A stretch of 64,000 nucleotides of DNA from Chloroflexota bacterium (lineage in GTDB: Bacteria > Chloroflexota > Dehalococcoidia > Bin125): positions 62,001-126,000 of the forward strand of contig JAPPNI010000015.1 in the NCBI GenBank assembly GCA_028873865.1. Direction: 5' to 3'. The notes below the pieces were generated by a model. That model was not told where the DNA came from. It was given only the letters and a program-made list of their open reading frames with translations, and did not search any database. A program made the position numbers and the translations under genes. Positions 45,389 to 52,646 of the stretch are shown piece after piece. Numbering within the stretch: the stretch's first letter is position 1; every line of letters begins with the position of its first letter.

Positions 45389-46429
45389 CTATTGGTGAAT
45401 GTCCTCAAGGAACGAGCGGTCCAGCGCCGCCTCAAGGTCAATGTCGTTGTCCAGCGCGCCGTACTCCAGCAAGATATCGGTCAGCGCACGGAACTGCTGC
45501 TGAGTGAACCAGCCCACGCCGTTGGCGCGAGTCAGGTCGCTCAGCGCGTTCTCGATTTCGACATCAAGAATGAACCGCTCATGCACGAGATCCGGCGGCG
45601 GGTCTTCAGGCAGGAACTTGGCGGTTGAATCGATGGCGGCAGCCGGATCATCAACCGAGAACTCGAACGCGCGCACGGTGGCTCGCAGGAATCGCGTCAG
45701 CTTCTCTCGATTGCTCTCGTCCTCAAGGAACTCCTCGCTCACCAGGTAAACGACGCCGAGCGTCGGCACGCCGTAGTCGGCCGCCTCGAACACCGTGATC
45801 TCCTGGTTCAGATTCCGAGTTAGCGTGTCGGGCTCATTTGAGAGGAAGATCGGGTAGACCTCGACCTGCTGCTCGACCAGGACGACCGGATTGAATCCGA
45901 CGTCGATCATGTTCATGTCATCGGTGGTCAGGCCGTGGGCCGAAAGCATCGCATGGAACTCCGCCTGGACGATGCCTTTGAACCCGACATCCCGCCCGGC
46001 AAAGTCCGCCGGCGACGCAATGCCCGACGAGTCGAGCACGGCGTAACCGAAATCTCCGCGCTGACCAAACAGCATCACCGCGACATATGGAGCCCCGGTG
46101 TTGGCCCGGATCTGAAGCATCTCGGAAGCAGGAAGCGTGGTGATGTCGACCTCACCGGAGAGCACGAGACCCTTGTGCGCCCCGGTAAAGCCGGCGTGCT
46201 GAATCTCAACCTCGAGGCTCTCGTCGGCAAAGAAACCCTGGTCCTCGGCCACATAGACCGCGACGAACGGCAGGTTCGCCTGCTCCTTGAAGCCGGCCAT
46301 GTAGGTCATCCTCAGGACGTCGTCGGAGTCGTCGCCGGAACAGGCGATCGATAGCGACGCCGCCACGCCAACGACGAGCGCGGCAACGAACAACAGCTTG
46401 GTGCGAACGGAAACGGACATCTGGAACAT
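45389..46429 (-). CDS. ABC transporter substrate-binding lipoprotein (NMT1/THI5-like)
   Basis: Periplasmic-type binding protein of 346 residues. The start at 46429 has AGAGGAG upstream; an ATG three codons later is possible. The signal peptide ends in the lipobox LSIAC. The NMT1/THI5-like domain shows FVAVYVAEDQGFFADESLEVE and GAHKGLVLSGEVDITTLPASEML, then GFKGIVQAEFHAMLSAHG. Relatives bind pyrimidine precursors of thiamine, riboflavin, sulfonates or nitrate. It lies downstream of the permease and a small hypothetical gene but has its own promoter. Confidence 0.87.
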   Translation of the reverse strand: MFQMSVSVRTKLLFVAALVVGVAASLSIACSGDDSDDVLRMTYMAGFKEQANLPFVAVYVAEDQGFFADESLEVEIQHAGFTGAHKGLVLSGEVDITTLPASEMLQIRANTGAPYVAVMLFGQRGDFGYAVLDSSGIASPADFAGRDVGFKGIVQAEFHAMLSAHGLTTDDMNMIDVGFNPVVLVEQQVEVYPIFLSNEPDTLTRNLNQEITVFEAADYGVPTLGVVYLVSEEFLEDESNREKLTRFLRATVRAFEFSVDDPAAAIDSTAKFLPEDPPPDLVHERFILDVEIENALSDLTRANGVGWFTQQQFRALTDILLEYGALDNDIDLEAALDRSFLEDIHQ

Positions 46430-46530
46430 GGGCGCAGGGCTCCTCTGGCTGTTCGGACGCCGGGCGCTTCTTCTTGCCGGGCCGGCTAGCCGGAGCCGCT
46501 TCCGTGGGGTTGCCACGGCGATAGCGACCG
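46430..46530 (-). promoter_or_regulatory. structured leader of the substrate-binding protein gene
   Basis: About 100 nt between the predicted transcription start and the ATG. On the minus strand it contains CCGTGG-CAACC-CCACGG, enclosed by CGCT...AGCG, then the palindrome CCGGC-TA-GCCGG and a further GCCGG...CCGGC pairing. I could not match it to the TPP, SAM-I, guanidine-I or cobalamin consensus. It may be an unassigned riboswitch or simply a GC-rich leader. Confidence 0.35.
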
Positions 46531-46535
46531 CTTCC

Positions 46536-46564
46536 AGATTATGAATCGTGTCGGTATCGGGCAA
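46536..46564 (-). promoter_or_regulatory. promoter of the substrate-binding protein gene
   Basis: On the minus strand a -35 box TTGCCC (46559-46564) is followed after exactly 17 bp by a -10 box TAATCT (46536-46541). It lies in the 154-bp gap between the small hypothetical gene and the substrate-binding gene, so the latter can be transcribed separately from the permease. Confidence 0.55.
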
Positions 46565-46583
46565 GTAAGAGCGTCGGCGCGGA

Positions 46584-46859
46584 TCACTCCTCGCCGTGCA
46601 AGCTCCGTGGTTCGTTGATCACCGAGGACTTGAACCACCAGCCGTCGACAGCATCGCGACGGAACTCCGCAATCAGCCGGTGTTCGTTGCGCACCTTCAG
46701 ATCGGTGCCAAGGTCGACGTCGTCGCCTTCGAGTTCCAGCACGAAGCCGTCGTTCGAGAACTTGATCACCACGGCGTCGGCCGCGCGGGTTTGCTGCTGT
46801 CGAGGCAGCCGATAGTCCGTGTTTTCGGCATCCTCGGGCGTTGGATCGGGCGTAGTCAT
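46584..46859 (-). CDS. hypothetical protein, 91 residues
   Basis: Small soluble protein without a recognised family. The N-terminus is acidic and Pro-rich (DPTPEDAENTD), followed by a region that looks like a compact beta domain (AVVIKFSNDGFVLELEGDDVDL, HRLIAEFRRDAVDGWWFKSS). A GGAG box precedes its ATG. It is between the ABC permease (20 bp upstream) and the binding-protein promoter, so it is probably part of the importer operon. Confidence 0.65.
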   Translation of the reverse strand: MTTPDPTPEDAENTDYRLPRQQQTRAADAVVIKFSNDGFVLELEGDDVDLGTDLKVRNEHRLIAEFRRDAVDGWWFKSSVINEPRSLHGEE

Positions 46860-46879
46860 ATCTGCTCCAGTGATTGAGC

Positions 46880-47725
46880 TTAAGAGGCAGTCACGGGTTG
46901 GTCGAGGCGCCAGGAAAAGAGTCGTTCGGCCACGACCACGGCCGTCGACAGCGTGACGCCGATCAGCGTCAGCATCAACACCGCCGCAAAAACCTGCTCG
47001 AGCCGCAGGTTGTTCTGCTCGATCCAGATCACGGCGCCCAGCCCGCCCTGTCCCGAGAGGAAGAACTCGGCCACGACCGCGCCAATCAATGACAGCGTGA
47101 CGGAAATCTTCAGCGAAGCGAACAGATACGGCACCGCCGCCGGCAGGCGCAGATGCCGGAATATCTCCCAGGTCGACGCATCGACTGACCGAAAGTAGTC
47201 ATGCATCCGCGGATCAACGTCGCGGAATCCCGCAATGGCGTTGATCAACACGGGGAAATAGGTGATCAGCGCCGCGATCGCAATCTTCGGATTCCATCCG
47301 TGGCCGAACCAGATGATGAACAGCGGGATCAACGCCACCACCGGAGTGACCTTGACCATGATCGCGATCGGCAGCACGGCCCGCTCCAGCAACTGGGAGT
47401 GAGCCACGCCTGCCGCCAGCAGCGTGGCCGCCGCCGTGCCGATCGCCAGTCCGCCCAGCGACACCCCCAGCGTCTTCAGGCCCTCGTTGAAGTAGCGGCC
47501 GAAGTCCGCGAAGAAGTTCTCAATCACCCCGGTCGGGCGCGGCATCACCCACACCGAGACCTCGGCGACCCGCACCCAGACCTCGATCGCGACCGCCGCA
47601 ATCAGCAGCGCCACCAGGGGCGGCACGATCCACCCCAGCAGAGGCCGCACATCCGGCGCTGCCAGCGGGATCCGCCCCGTTGTCGGTTCGAGATGGTCCA
47701 GGTCGCGGATCGGCTCGGAAATCAT
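46880..47725 (-). CDS. ABC transporter permease (NMT1/TauC-type)
   Basis: Inner-membrane permease of 281 residues, BPD_transp_1 family. The start at 47725 follows the ATPase stop by 7 bp; upstream in-frame codons lie within the ATPase gene. It has about six hydrophobic segments beginning LLGWIVPPLVALLIAAVAIEVW. The EAA-loop-like part is RSVDASTWEIFRHLRLPAAVPYLFASLKI, matching the expected A-x3-G-like coupling region. It works with the ATPase upstream and the lipoprotein downstream to import a small organic substrate. Confidence 0.9.
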   Translation of the reverse strand: MISEPIRDLDHLEPTTGRIPLAAPDVRPLLGWIVPPLVALLIAAVAIEVWVRVAEVSVWVMPRPTGVIENFFADFGRYFNEGLKTLGVSLGGLAIGTAAATLLAAGVAHSQLLERAVLPIAIMVKVTPVVALIPLFIIWFGHGWNPKIAIAALITYFPVLINAIAGFRDVDPRMHDYFRSVDASTWEIFRHLRLPAAVPYLFASLKISVTLSLIGAVVAEFFLSGQGGLGAVIWIEQNNLRLEQVFAAVLMLTLIGVTLSTAVVVAERLFSWRLDQPVTAS

Positions 47726-47732
47726 GGCGGAC

Positions 47733-48614
47733 TCAGGCAGCGTCCAGCGGCACGGCAGGCGTCGTCGGCGAACGCAGAGCCGCACGCACGATCGCCGTGT
47801 CGTTGATAAACCGGTCCGAGTGTTCATGCTCGGGCTGGCGAGGCCGTGGCGCGGTGATCGGAATATCGGCGATGATCCGACCCGGCCGCGGCGACATCAC
47901 CAGCACCCGGTCCGCGATCGCCACCGCCTCGGCCACCGAGTGTGTCACGAACACCGCCGACCGCGGCGGATCCCGAGGATCGTGCGACACGCTCCACAAT
48001 CGCTGCAGCTCGTAACGCATCTGCTCACGCGTGATCTCGTCCAGCGCGGCAAACGGCTCGTCCAGGAGCAACAACGGAGGATCGATCGCCAGCGCCCGAG
48101 CCAGCGCCGCGCGCTGTTGCATCCCGCCCGACAACTCGGCCGGCCGATAGCGCTCAAACCCGCTCAGCCCGACAATCTCGATCAACTCATCCACATTGGT
48201 CGGCGAGTGAGTCTCCCGCGGATTGAGCTGCAGCCCCAACCGGACGTTGTCCTCAACGCTGCGCCAGGCCAGCAGCGCCGGTTCCTGGAAGACGAGCCCT
48301 AGCCGCTTGTGACGCTGTGCCTCCTTCGGCGTCCGACCGAAGATCGACACCGCTCCCCCGGATGGCGCAGTCAGCCCGGCGATCATCCGCAGTAGCGACG
48401 TCTTCCCGCAACCCGACGGTCCCACCAGCGCCGTGAACTCGCCGGCGCGAATGGTCAGGCTCGTCGGATGCACCGCCTCCAGCAGGGCGCCCTGCTTCGT
48501 CTCGTAGGTCAGGTGAACGCCCTCCAGCCGCACCGCCGGCTCGGCATCCGGTTCGATCGGATGCTTGATCACCAGCGGCGTCGCGGGAGCTGAGCTGTCG
48601 GTAGGACTGGTCAC
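47733..48614 (-). CDS. ABC transporter ATP-binding protein (NMT1/TauB-type)
   Basis: ATPase subunit of 293 residues from a GTG start. Walker A is GPSGCGKTS, the Q-loop is LVFQEPALLAWRSV, the signature is LSGGMQQRAALARAL, Walker B LLLLDEPFAALDE and the switch His lies in FVTHSVAEAVAIAD. The composition matches nitrate/sulfonate/pyrimidine-type importers. The last 45 residues are Pro/Arg-rich. It is the first gene of the importer operon, divergent from npdG across the tandem repeats. Confidence 0.93.
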   Translation of the reverse strand: MTSPTDSSAPATPLVIKHPIEPDAEPAVRLEGVHLTYETKQGALLEAVHPTSLTIRAGEFTALVGPSGCGKTSLLRMIAGLTAPSGGAVSIFGRTPKEAQRHKRLGLVFQEPALLAWRSVEDNVRLGLQLNPRETHSPTNVDELIEIVGLSGFERYRPAELSGGMQQRAALARALAIDPPLLLLDEPFAALDEITREQMRYELQRLWSVSHDPRDPPRSAVFVTHSVAEAVAIADRVLVMSPRPGRIIADIPITAPRPRQPEHEHSDRFINDTAIVRAALRSPTTPAVPLDAA

Positions 48615-48648
48615 GGCGTTCGCAGGGATTGGCGTTAGCCTGTTTCTT

Positions 48649-48750
48649 GTGCGTCTCGCGCTAGCAACCCTGGGTTGCGTGTCGTGCGAGCAACCCCGGG
48701 TGCGTGACGTACAAGCAACCCTCAGTTGCGTCTCGCGCGAGCAATCCTCA
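48649..48750. repeat. four tandem 25-26-bp repeats in a divergent promoter region
   Basis: Units span 48649-48673, 48674-48699, 48700-48724 and 48725-48750. Each follows the plan G(T)TGCGT-x4-GCG-x2-AGCAACCC-x2 with a few substitutions. Each junction forms an inverted repeat of GCAACCC against GGGTTGC (perfect between units 1 and 2). The fourth unit carries CTCGCGCGAG, a perfect palindrome. The array lies between the start of the ABC ATPase (-) and npdG (+), ending 26 bp before the npdG start, a place suited to repeated operator sites. Confidence 0.8.
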
Positions 48751-48775
48751 GTTTAGGCGTAGATCGGGAGCGGGC

Positions 48776-49441
48776 ATGGCGACCATTGGCTTCATCGGCG
48801 GCACGGGACCCGAGGGATTGGGACTGGCGATGCGCCTGGCTATGGCCGGCGAACGCATCCTCATCGGCTCTCGCCGGATCGAGCGGGCGGAAGACGCCGC
48901 CCAGACCGTCCGCGACGCCGTCAGCGCAGCCGGCGGAACCCCCGACGCCGGCGGCGGCGTCAATCGCGATGTCGTCGAACAATCCGACGTCGTCATCATC
49001 GTCGTCCCCTTCGACGGACACGAAGCGACGCTCAACGACCTCCGCGACGCAATCGGCGACAAGCTCGTCATCGACGCAGCCGTGCCGCTGACCATGGAGA
49101 ATCGCATACCGGGCATCTCCGACGTGCCCCAGGGCTCCGCCACCGAACAGGCGCAGGCGCTCCTGCCCGACGCCCGTGTCGTCGGCGCATTCCACAACCT
49201 CAGCGCGCGCAAGCTGCAGAAACTCTCCGACCCGATGGAGGGCGACGTCCTGATCACCGCCGACGACGCCGACGCCAAACAGCAAGTCGTCGACCTGGTC
49301 GGCAAGATGCCCGATCTGCGTCCCATCGACGCCGGGCCGCTCTCGATGTCGAAGTTCGTCGAAGACCTGACCGCGCTGATCATCGGCATGAACATGCGCT
49401 ACAAGACCCAGGCCGCCGTCCGCATGGTCGGAATCGACTGA
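48776..49441 (+). CDS. npdG: NADPH-dependent F420 reductase
   Basis: Transfers hydride between NADPH and coenzyme F420; 221 residues. The start at 48776 (MATIGFIGGTGPEGLGLAMR) has GGGAG upstream. The Rossmann motif GGTGPEGLGLAMRLAMAG and IGSRRIERAEDAA (NADP phosphate contact), VVIIVVPFDGHEATL, AAVPLTM and VGAFHNLSARKLQ are the family features. It overlaps cofE by one base (TGATG), giving an F420 synthesis and reduction pair. LLM-type oxidoreductases such as that at 13.6 kb could use the F420H2. Confidence 0.92.
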   Translation: MATIGFIGGTGPEGLGLAMRLAMAGERILIGSRRIERAEDAAQTVRDAVSAAGGTPDAGGGVNRDVVEQSDVVIIVVPFDGHEATLNDLRDAIGDKLVIDAAVPLTMENRIPGISDVPQGSATEQAQALLPDARVVGAFHNLSARKLQKLSDPMEGDVLITADDADAKQQVVDLVGKMPDLRPIDAGPLSMSKFVEDLTALIIGMNMRYKTQAAVRMVGID

Positions 49442-50202
49442 TGGCCCCACCCTCCGAGTACCGCGTATTCGCCGTCGGTGGCATCCCTGAGGTCGTCGAG
49501 GGCGACGACCTCGCCGAACTGATCCACTCCGCGCTGCTCGCCCAGGAGACCCCGCTCGAATCCGGCGACGTCCTCCTCGTCACCCAGAAGATCGTCTCCA
49601 AGGCCGAAGGACGCGTCATCCGCCTCGACGACGTCAGCGCCGGCGGGTTCGCCCAGGACTGGGCCGATGACTGGGAAAAGGACGCCCGCGCGGTCGAACT
49701 GGTCCTCCGCGAGTCGAAGCGCATCGTCCGCATGACGCGAGGCCTCATCCTCTCCGAAACCCGTCACGGCTGGGTCTGCGCCAACGCCGGCGTCGACCAG
49801 TCCAACGTCGGCGGCGGCGAAGCCGTCGCGCTCCTGCCCGTCGACTCCTCCGCCTCAGCCCTCGAAATCCGCCGCGGCCTCGTCGCCCGAGGTCAGGTCG
49901 ACGTCCCCATCATCGTCACCGACACCTTCGGCCGCCCCTGGCGCAATGGACTGACCAACGTCGCCATCGGCGTCAGCGGCATGAACCCTATCCGCTCCTA
50001 CGTCGGACAGGTCGACGCCGAAGGCTACGACCTGCAAGTCACGGAAATGGCGATCGTCGACGAACTCGCCTCCGCCGCCGAACCGGTGATGAACAAGCTC
50101 GACAAGGTCCCCGTCGCCGTCGTCCGCGGCCTCAACGTGCCCGTCGAAGAGTACGACCACACATCGCTCGTCCGTCCCGCCGAAATGGACCTCTTCCGCT
50201 AG
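49441..50202 (+). CDS. cofE: coenzyme F420-0:L-glutamate ligase
   Basis: Adds gamma-linked glutamates to F420-0 in the final stage of F420 synthesis; 253 residues. Key segments are LLVTQKIVSKAEGRVIRL, ILSETRHGWVCANAGVDQSNV and IIVTDTFGRPWRNGLTNVAIG, the substrate and metal region of the family. It is the single-domain form, without the fused nitroreductase-like FbiB domain found in Actinobacteria. The other F420 genes (cofC, cofD, cofG/H) are not in the window. It is co-transcribed with npdG and two SRPBCC genes. Confidence 0.94.
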   Translation: MAPPSEYRVFAVGGIPEVVEGDDLAELIHSALLAQETPLESGDVLLVTQKIVSKAEGRVIRLDDVSAGGFAQDWADDWEKDARAVELVLRESKRIVRMTRGLILSETRHGWVCANAGVDQSNVGGGEAVALLPVDSSASALEIRRGLVARGQVDVPIIVTDTFGRPWRNGLTNVAIGVSGMNPIRSYVGQVDAEGYDLQVTEMAIVDELASAAEPVMNKLDKVPVAVVRGLNVPVEEYDHTSLVRPAEMDLFR

Positions 50203-50212
50203 GGACATACCA

Positions 50213-50668
50213 ATGGCTGCCGCGTTCAGCATTGACGCCGACTTCGAATGCTCATTGGATCATCTCTGGTCGTACGTGTCTCACGTGCCCAACCAGGATC
50301 ACTGGGTCTTCGGCATGTCAGACTCCGAGGTGGTCGGCGGCGGAGAAGTCGGCGTCGGCGCGGTAATCGAAGGCACCTCGACCGAGCAAGGCAAATCCCT
50401 GCGGGTGACGATGAACGTCACCGAGTTCGAACCGCCAACGCGAATCTCCTGGGAAAACACCGACGGCCACACGCCCTTCGTCACGGTGATCACCTGCTCT
50501 GGAGACGACACCACTTCGCGGATGAAGTACCACGTCACCCTGTATCCGACCGCGCTCCTGATGAAGATCGTCATGGGTCCGCTCCGGCCACTGGGCAATA
50601 TCGTCGCCAACCGGATGTTGCGACAGGAAATCTCACATCTCCGACACGCAATGGGACTCCAGGCCTGA
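50213..50668 (+). CDS. SRPBCC-family protein
   Basis: START/Bet v1-like fold protein of 151 residues. The N-terminus reads FSIDADFECSLDHLWSYVSHVPNQDHWVFG and is typical of polyketide-cyclase/SRPBCC proteins, which form a hydrophobic ligand cavity. It ends RMLRQEISHLRHAMGLQA. It starts 10 bp after cofE and overlaps a paralogue by one base. Ligand and reaction are unknown; location suggests a link to F420-dependent metabolism. Confidence 0.78.
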   Translation: MAAAFSIDADFECSLDHLWSYVSHVPNQDHWVFGMSDSEVVGGGEVGVGAVIEGTSTEQGKSLRVTMNVTEFEPPTRISWENTDGHTPFVTVITCSGDDTTSRMKYHVTLYPTALLMKIVMGPLRPLGNIVANRMLRQEISHLRHAMGLQA

Positions 50669-51123
50669 TGGTCAGCCTGACCGCCTCCACCGAGGTCACA
50701 ATCAATCGTGAGCCAGCCGATGTGTGGGCATATGTCTCCGACGTCACCAACCAGGACCACTGGGTCGACGGCATGTCCAACTCCGAAGTGGTCGGCGACG
50801 GACCAATCGGTCGCGGAACGCAGATCCAAGCCGTCTACACCTACGGTGGCAACGACGGCCCGGTCGAGATGACCATCACCGAGTTCCGCGAAGGCCGGGA
50901 GCTGGCGATTGAAGCCTCGCAGGGACCCTTCCCCTTCACCGGCCGACTGAGTCTGCAACGTTCCGGCTCCTCAACCATCCTGACCAACTCAATGAAAGCC
51001 GGCAGCGACCACATCGCGACATCGATCATGTTCATCCTGCTCCGGCCCCTCACCAGGTGGATGATGACCCGCCAGATGCGCAAAGAGCTCGGCCAGCTCA
51101 AAGCCATCCTCGAAGACCGCTAG
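50668..51123 (+). CDS. SRPBCC-family protein, paralogue of the preceding gene
   Basis: A second 151-residue SRPBCC protein. It shares NQDHW-x-GMSxSEVVG with its neighbour as well as overall length and a similar C-terminus (RQMRKELGQLKAIL), so it arose by tandem duplication. The ATG overlaps the preceding stop (TGATG); upstream in-frame codons lie within the first copy and are not used. The two proteins may form a heterodimer or bind related ligands. Confidence 0.78.
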   Translation: MVSLTASTEVTINREPADVWAYVSDVTNQDHWVDGMSNSEVVGDGPIGRGTQIQAVYTYGGNDGPVEMTITEFREGRELAIEASQGPFPFTGRLSLQRSGSSTILTNSMKAGSDHIATSIMFILLRPLTRWMMTRQMRKELGQLKAILEDR

Positions 51124-51166
51124 CCCAGCACACCCCCCGTCGTCATTCCCGCTCCCTTCTCCGTCA

Positions 51167-51184
51167 TTCCCGCGAAAGCGGGAA
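51167..51184. repeat. REP-like hairpin TTCCCGC-GAAA-GCGGGAA
   Basis: A perfect 7-bp stem with a GAAA loop, flanked by CGTCA. A partial direct copy, CGTCATTCCCGC, lies just upstream at 51141-51152. The stem matches the hairpin at 34997-35016. It is downstream of the SRPBCC genes and may mark the end of that transcript. Confidence 0.75.
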
Positions 51185-51259
51185 CCCCTACGGCCATCGC
51201 AGACCCAACCCTGTTCACATTCCGTCAACCACGACGCACAACACCGAACACTCATTCCC

Positions 51260-51281
51260 TATAGTGACAGAACATGAGTAT
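51260..51281 (+). promoter_or_regulatory. promoter with GAAC-N4-GTAT element before the HTH gene
   Basis: A -10 box TATAGT (51260-51265) is followed by GACAGAACATGAGTAT; the GAAC-ATGA-GTAT part covers 51270-51281. CAGAACAT is identical to the string after the -10 box at 20729. A CAACAC sequence also lies at about the same upstream distance in both (20705-20710 and 51239-51244). An aaagga ribosome binding site precedes the ATG at 51300. Confidence 0.45.
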
Positions 51282-51299
51282 CGCACGAAAGGACGAACC

Positions 51300-51983
51300 A
51301 TGCACATCACACCCAGGCGCCGACGCCGCGCCATGCGCGCCCACTACCTCGCCCAGCGCGGCCTCCCTCAGCGACAGATCGCCGAGCAGATGGACATCTC
51401 CCGCGCCACCGTGCGCGACGACCTGCAGCTGGTCGAGACCCACTGGAGCCAGATCGCCGGACCGGCCGCCGACGACCTCCTGCTCGAGTCACTCCACCTG
51501 CTCCAACTCCGGCTCGCACTCGCCCTCAAAAACGACGAAGTCGCCGACAACGCCGCCCGCCTCACCGCCCCCGAATACCTCAAGGCCCGCGACCACCAGG
51601 AAACCCGGCTCAACGCCCTCGCCCGCGAGATCCGCCGCACCGTCCAGCAGGTCCACCAGCGAGCCGAGCAACGCCCCGATCAACCCGATCTCTACCAGGA
51701 ACAACCCCAGGAACAGCCGAAACCTGTCAAAACCACGCCAGAATTAACCAAACCTGACCAGCCCCATTCCACGATCTCCAGTCCACAGCAGGAGATCGTC
51801 CAATCCGAGGCCCCAGCAGAAAAAATTCCCCCCGAACCCGACCAGGACGCCCTGATCGAGGAAGCCGTCCAGCACTTCCCCCACCTCAAGGGCCAATCCC
51901 CCGAGCAAATCCTCCACTTCCTCGACCAACTCACCGACCCGAAAGGAGAGCAACCCGCGATCTACGCCGAAGCCGCCGGCTAA
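51300..51983 (+). CDS. helix-turn-helix protein of unknown function
   Basis: A 227-residue protein. Residues 8-52 form a helix-turn-helix (MRAHYLAQRGLPQRQIAEQM then DISRATVRDDLQLVE) like those of recombinase-tail or terminase small-subunit proteins. A helical region follows to about residue 120 (LLLESLHLLQLRLALALKND, NALAREIRRTVQQVHQRAEQ). The C-terminal half is low-complexity, rich in Gln and Pro, ending in a helix (HFPHLKGQSPEQILHFLDQL). The start at 51300 has aaagga upstream. It could be a regulator or a mobile-element remnant; no integrase or phage gene is adjacent. Confidence 0.65.
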   Translation: MHITPRRRRRAMRAHYLAQRGLPQRQIAEQMDISRATVRDDLQLVETHWSQIAGPAADDLLLESLHLLQLRLALALKNDEVADNAARLTAPEYLKARDHQETRLNALAREIRRTVQQVHQRAEQRPDQPDLYQEQPQEQPKPVKTTPELTKPDQPHSTISSPQQEIVQSEAPAEKIPPEPDQDALIEEAVQHFPHLKGQSPEQILHFLDQLTDPKGEQPAIYAEAAG

Positions 51984-52064
51984 ACCGCCTCAATCCACCC
52001 CCGATCCGCTTCCCCCCGGGGGAAAGCCTGTCCCGCACTTGATACGGGCCGTCGCACAGCAGAC

Positions 52065-52646
52065 TCACGGTTCCCGTTCGTCCGTAAACGCGATCCGAAA
52101 GTCCTCAAACAGATTCCCGGCCTCCGAGGCCGCATCCACGGTTCGCCGATGAGCCTCCAGGAACGCCTCGCGATCCGCCTCCTGAAGAGCGACAAACTGG
52201 GCGTTGTAGCCGCTATGCAACAGCGAAATGCCCGTCAGATAGCGGTGGTGCCAGTCCTCGGCCTTCTCGGGAGGCTGGAGATCGAACAGCGCGTCGCGGA
52301 AGCGTTCCGTCGTCGGCAGTCCGCGCCGCAGGTTCTCGCGATGAACCCGGCAGTCGGCATTCGCATCGACGCAACGCGTCGCCGTCTCAGGATCGATCAC
52401 CGTCTGGATCTCGACCGTCGCCCGGGCCACCAGGTTGCAGAGCTGGTCGTAGTAGCTGCCCACCGGATACGTGCAGTCGGCGTTGACCGCCGGTTCCGGG
52501 GGCGGAGGATCGCCCTCGAAGATGTCCAGCTCCCGCAGCAGGAACAGCGCCGCCACAAAGCCGATGATCCCGCCAATGATCGGAATCAACAGCGAGGAGG
52601 ACTGTCGCCGCCGTCCCGAGCGCCGCGGCGTCTGACTAGAGGACAT
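52065..52646 (-). CDS. hypothetical membrane-anchored protein
   Basis: A 193-residue protein with a basic N-terminus (RRSGRRRQ), one hydrophobic helix (LLIPIIGGIIGFVAALFLL, about 19-37) and an outside domain with four cysteines (DCTY, LCNL, RCVD, DCRV) that could form two disulfides. No family is recognised. It overlaps the alpha/beta hydrolase gene by 11 bases, so the two are probably translated from one message. Confidence 0.65.
   Translation of the reverse strand: MSSSQTPRRSGRRRQSSSLLIPIIGGIIGFVAALFLLRELDIFEGDPPPPEPAVNADCTYPVGSYYDQLCNLVARATVEIQTVIDPETATRCVDANADCRVHRENLRRGLPTTERFRDALFDLQPPEKAEDWHHRYLTGISLLHSGYNAQFVALQEADREAFLEAHRRTVDAASEAGNLFEDFRIAFTDEREP

Noticed and set aside
46430..46530. 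TPP riboswitch before a THI5-like gene
   Set aside because: The expected thi-box strings (CTGAGA and the GATAATGCC-like segment) are absent; only generic hairpins are present.
48649..48750. Possible CRISPR array
   Set aside because: The units are contiguous, without unique spacers, differ from each other at several positions, and no cas gene is nearby.
49441..50202. Fused FbiB-type CofE with nitroreductase-like domain
   Set aside because: The protein ends at 253 residues and the next genes are SRPBCC proteins, so this is the single-domain ligase.
51300..51983. Phage terminase small subunit or prophage edge
   Set aside because: The helix-turn-helix is compatible, but there is no large terminase, portal, integrase or attachment site nearby, and the flanking genes are ordinary chromosomal genes.
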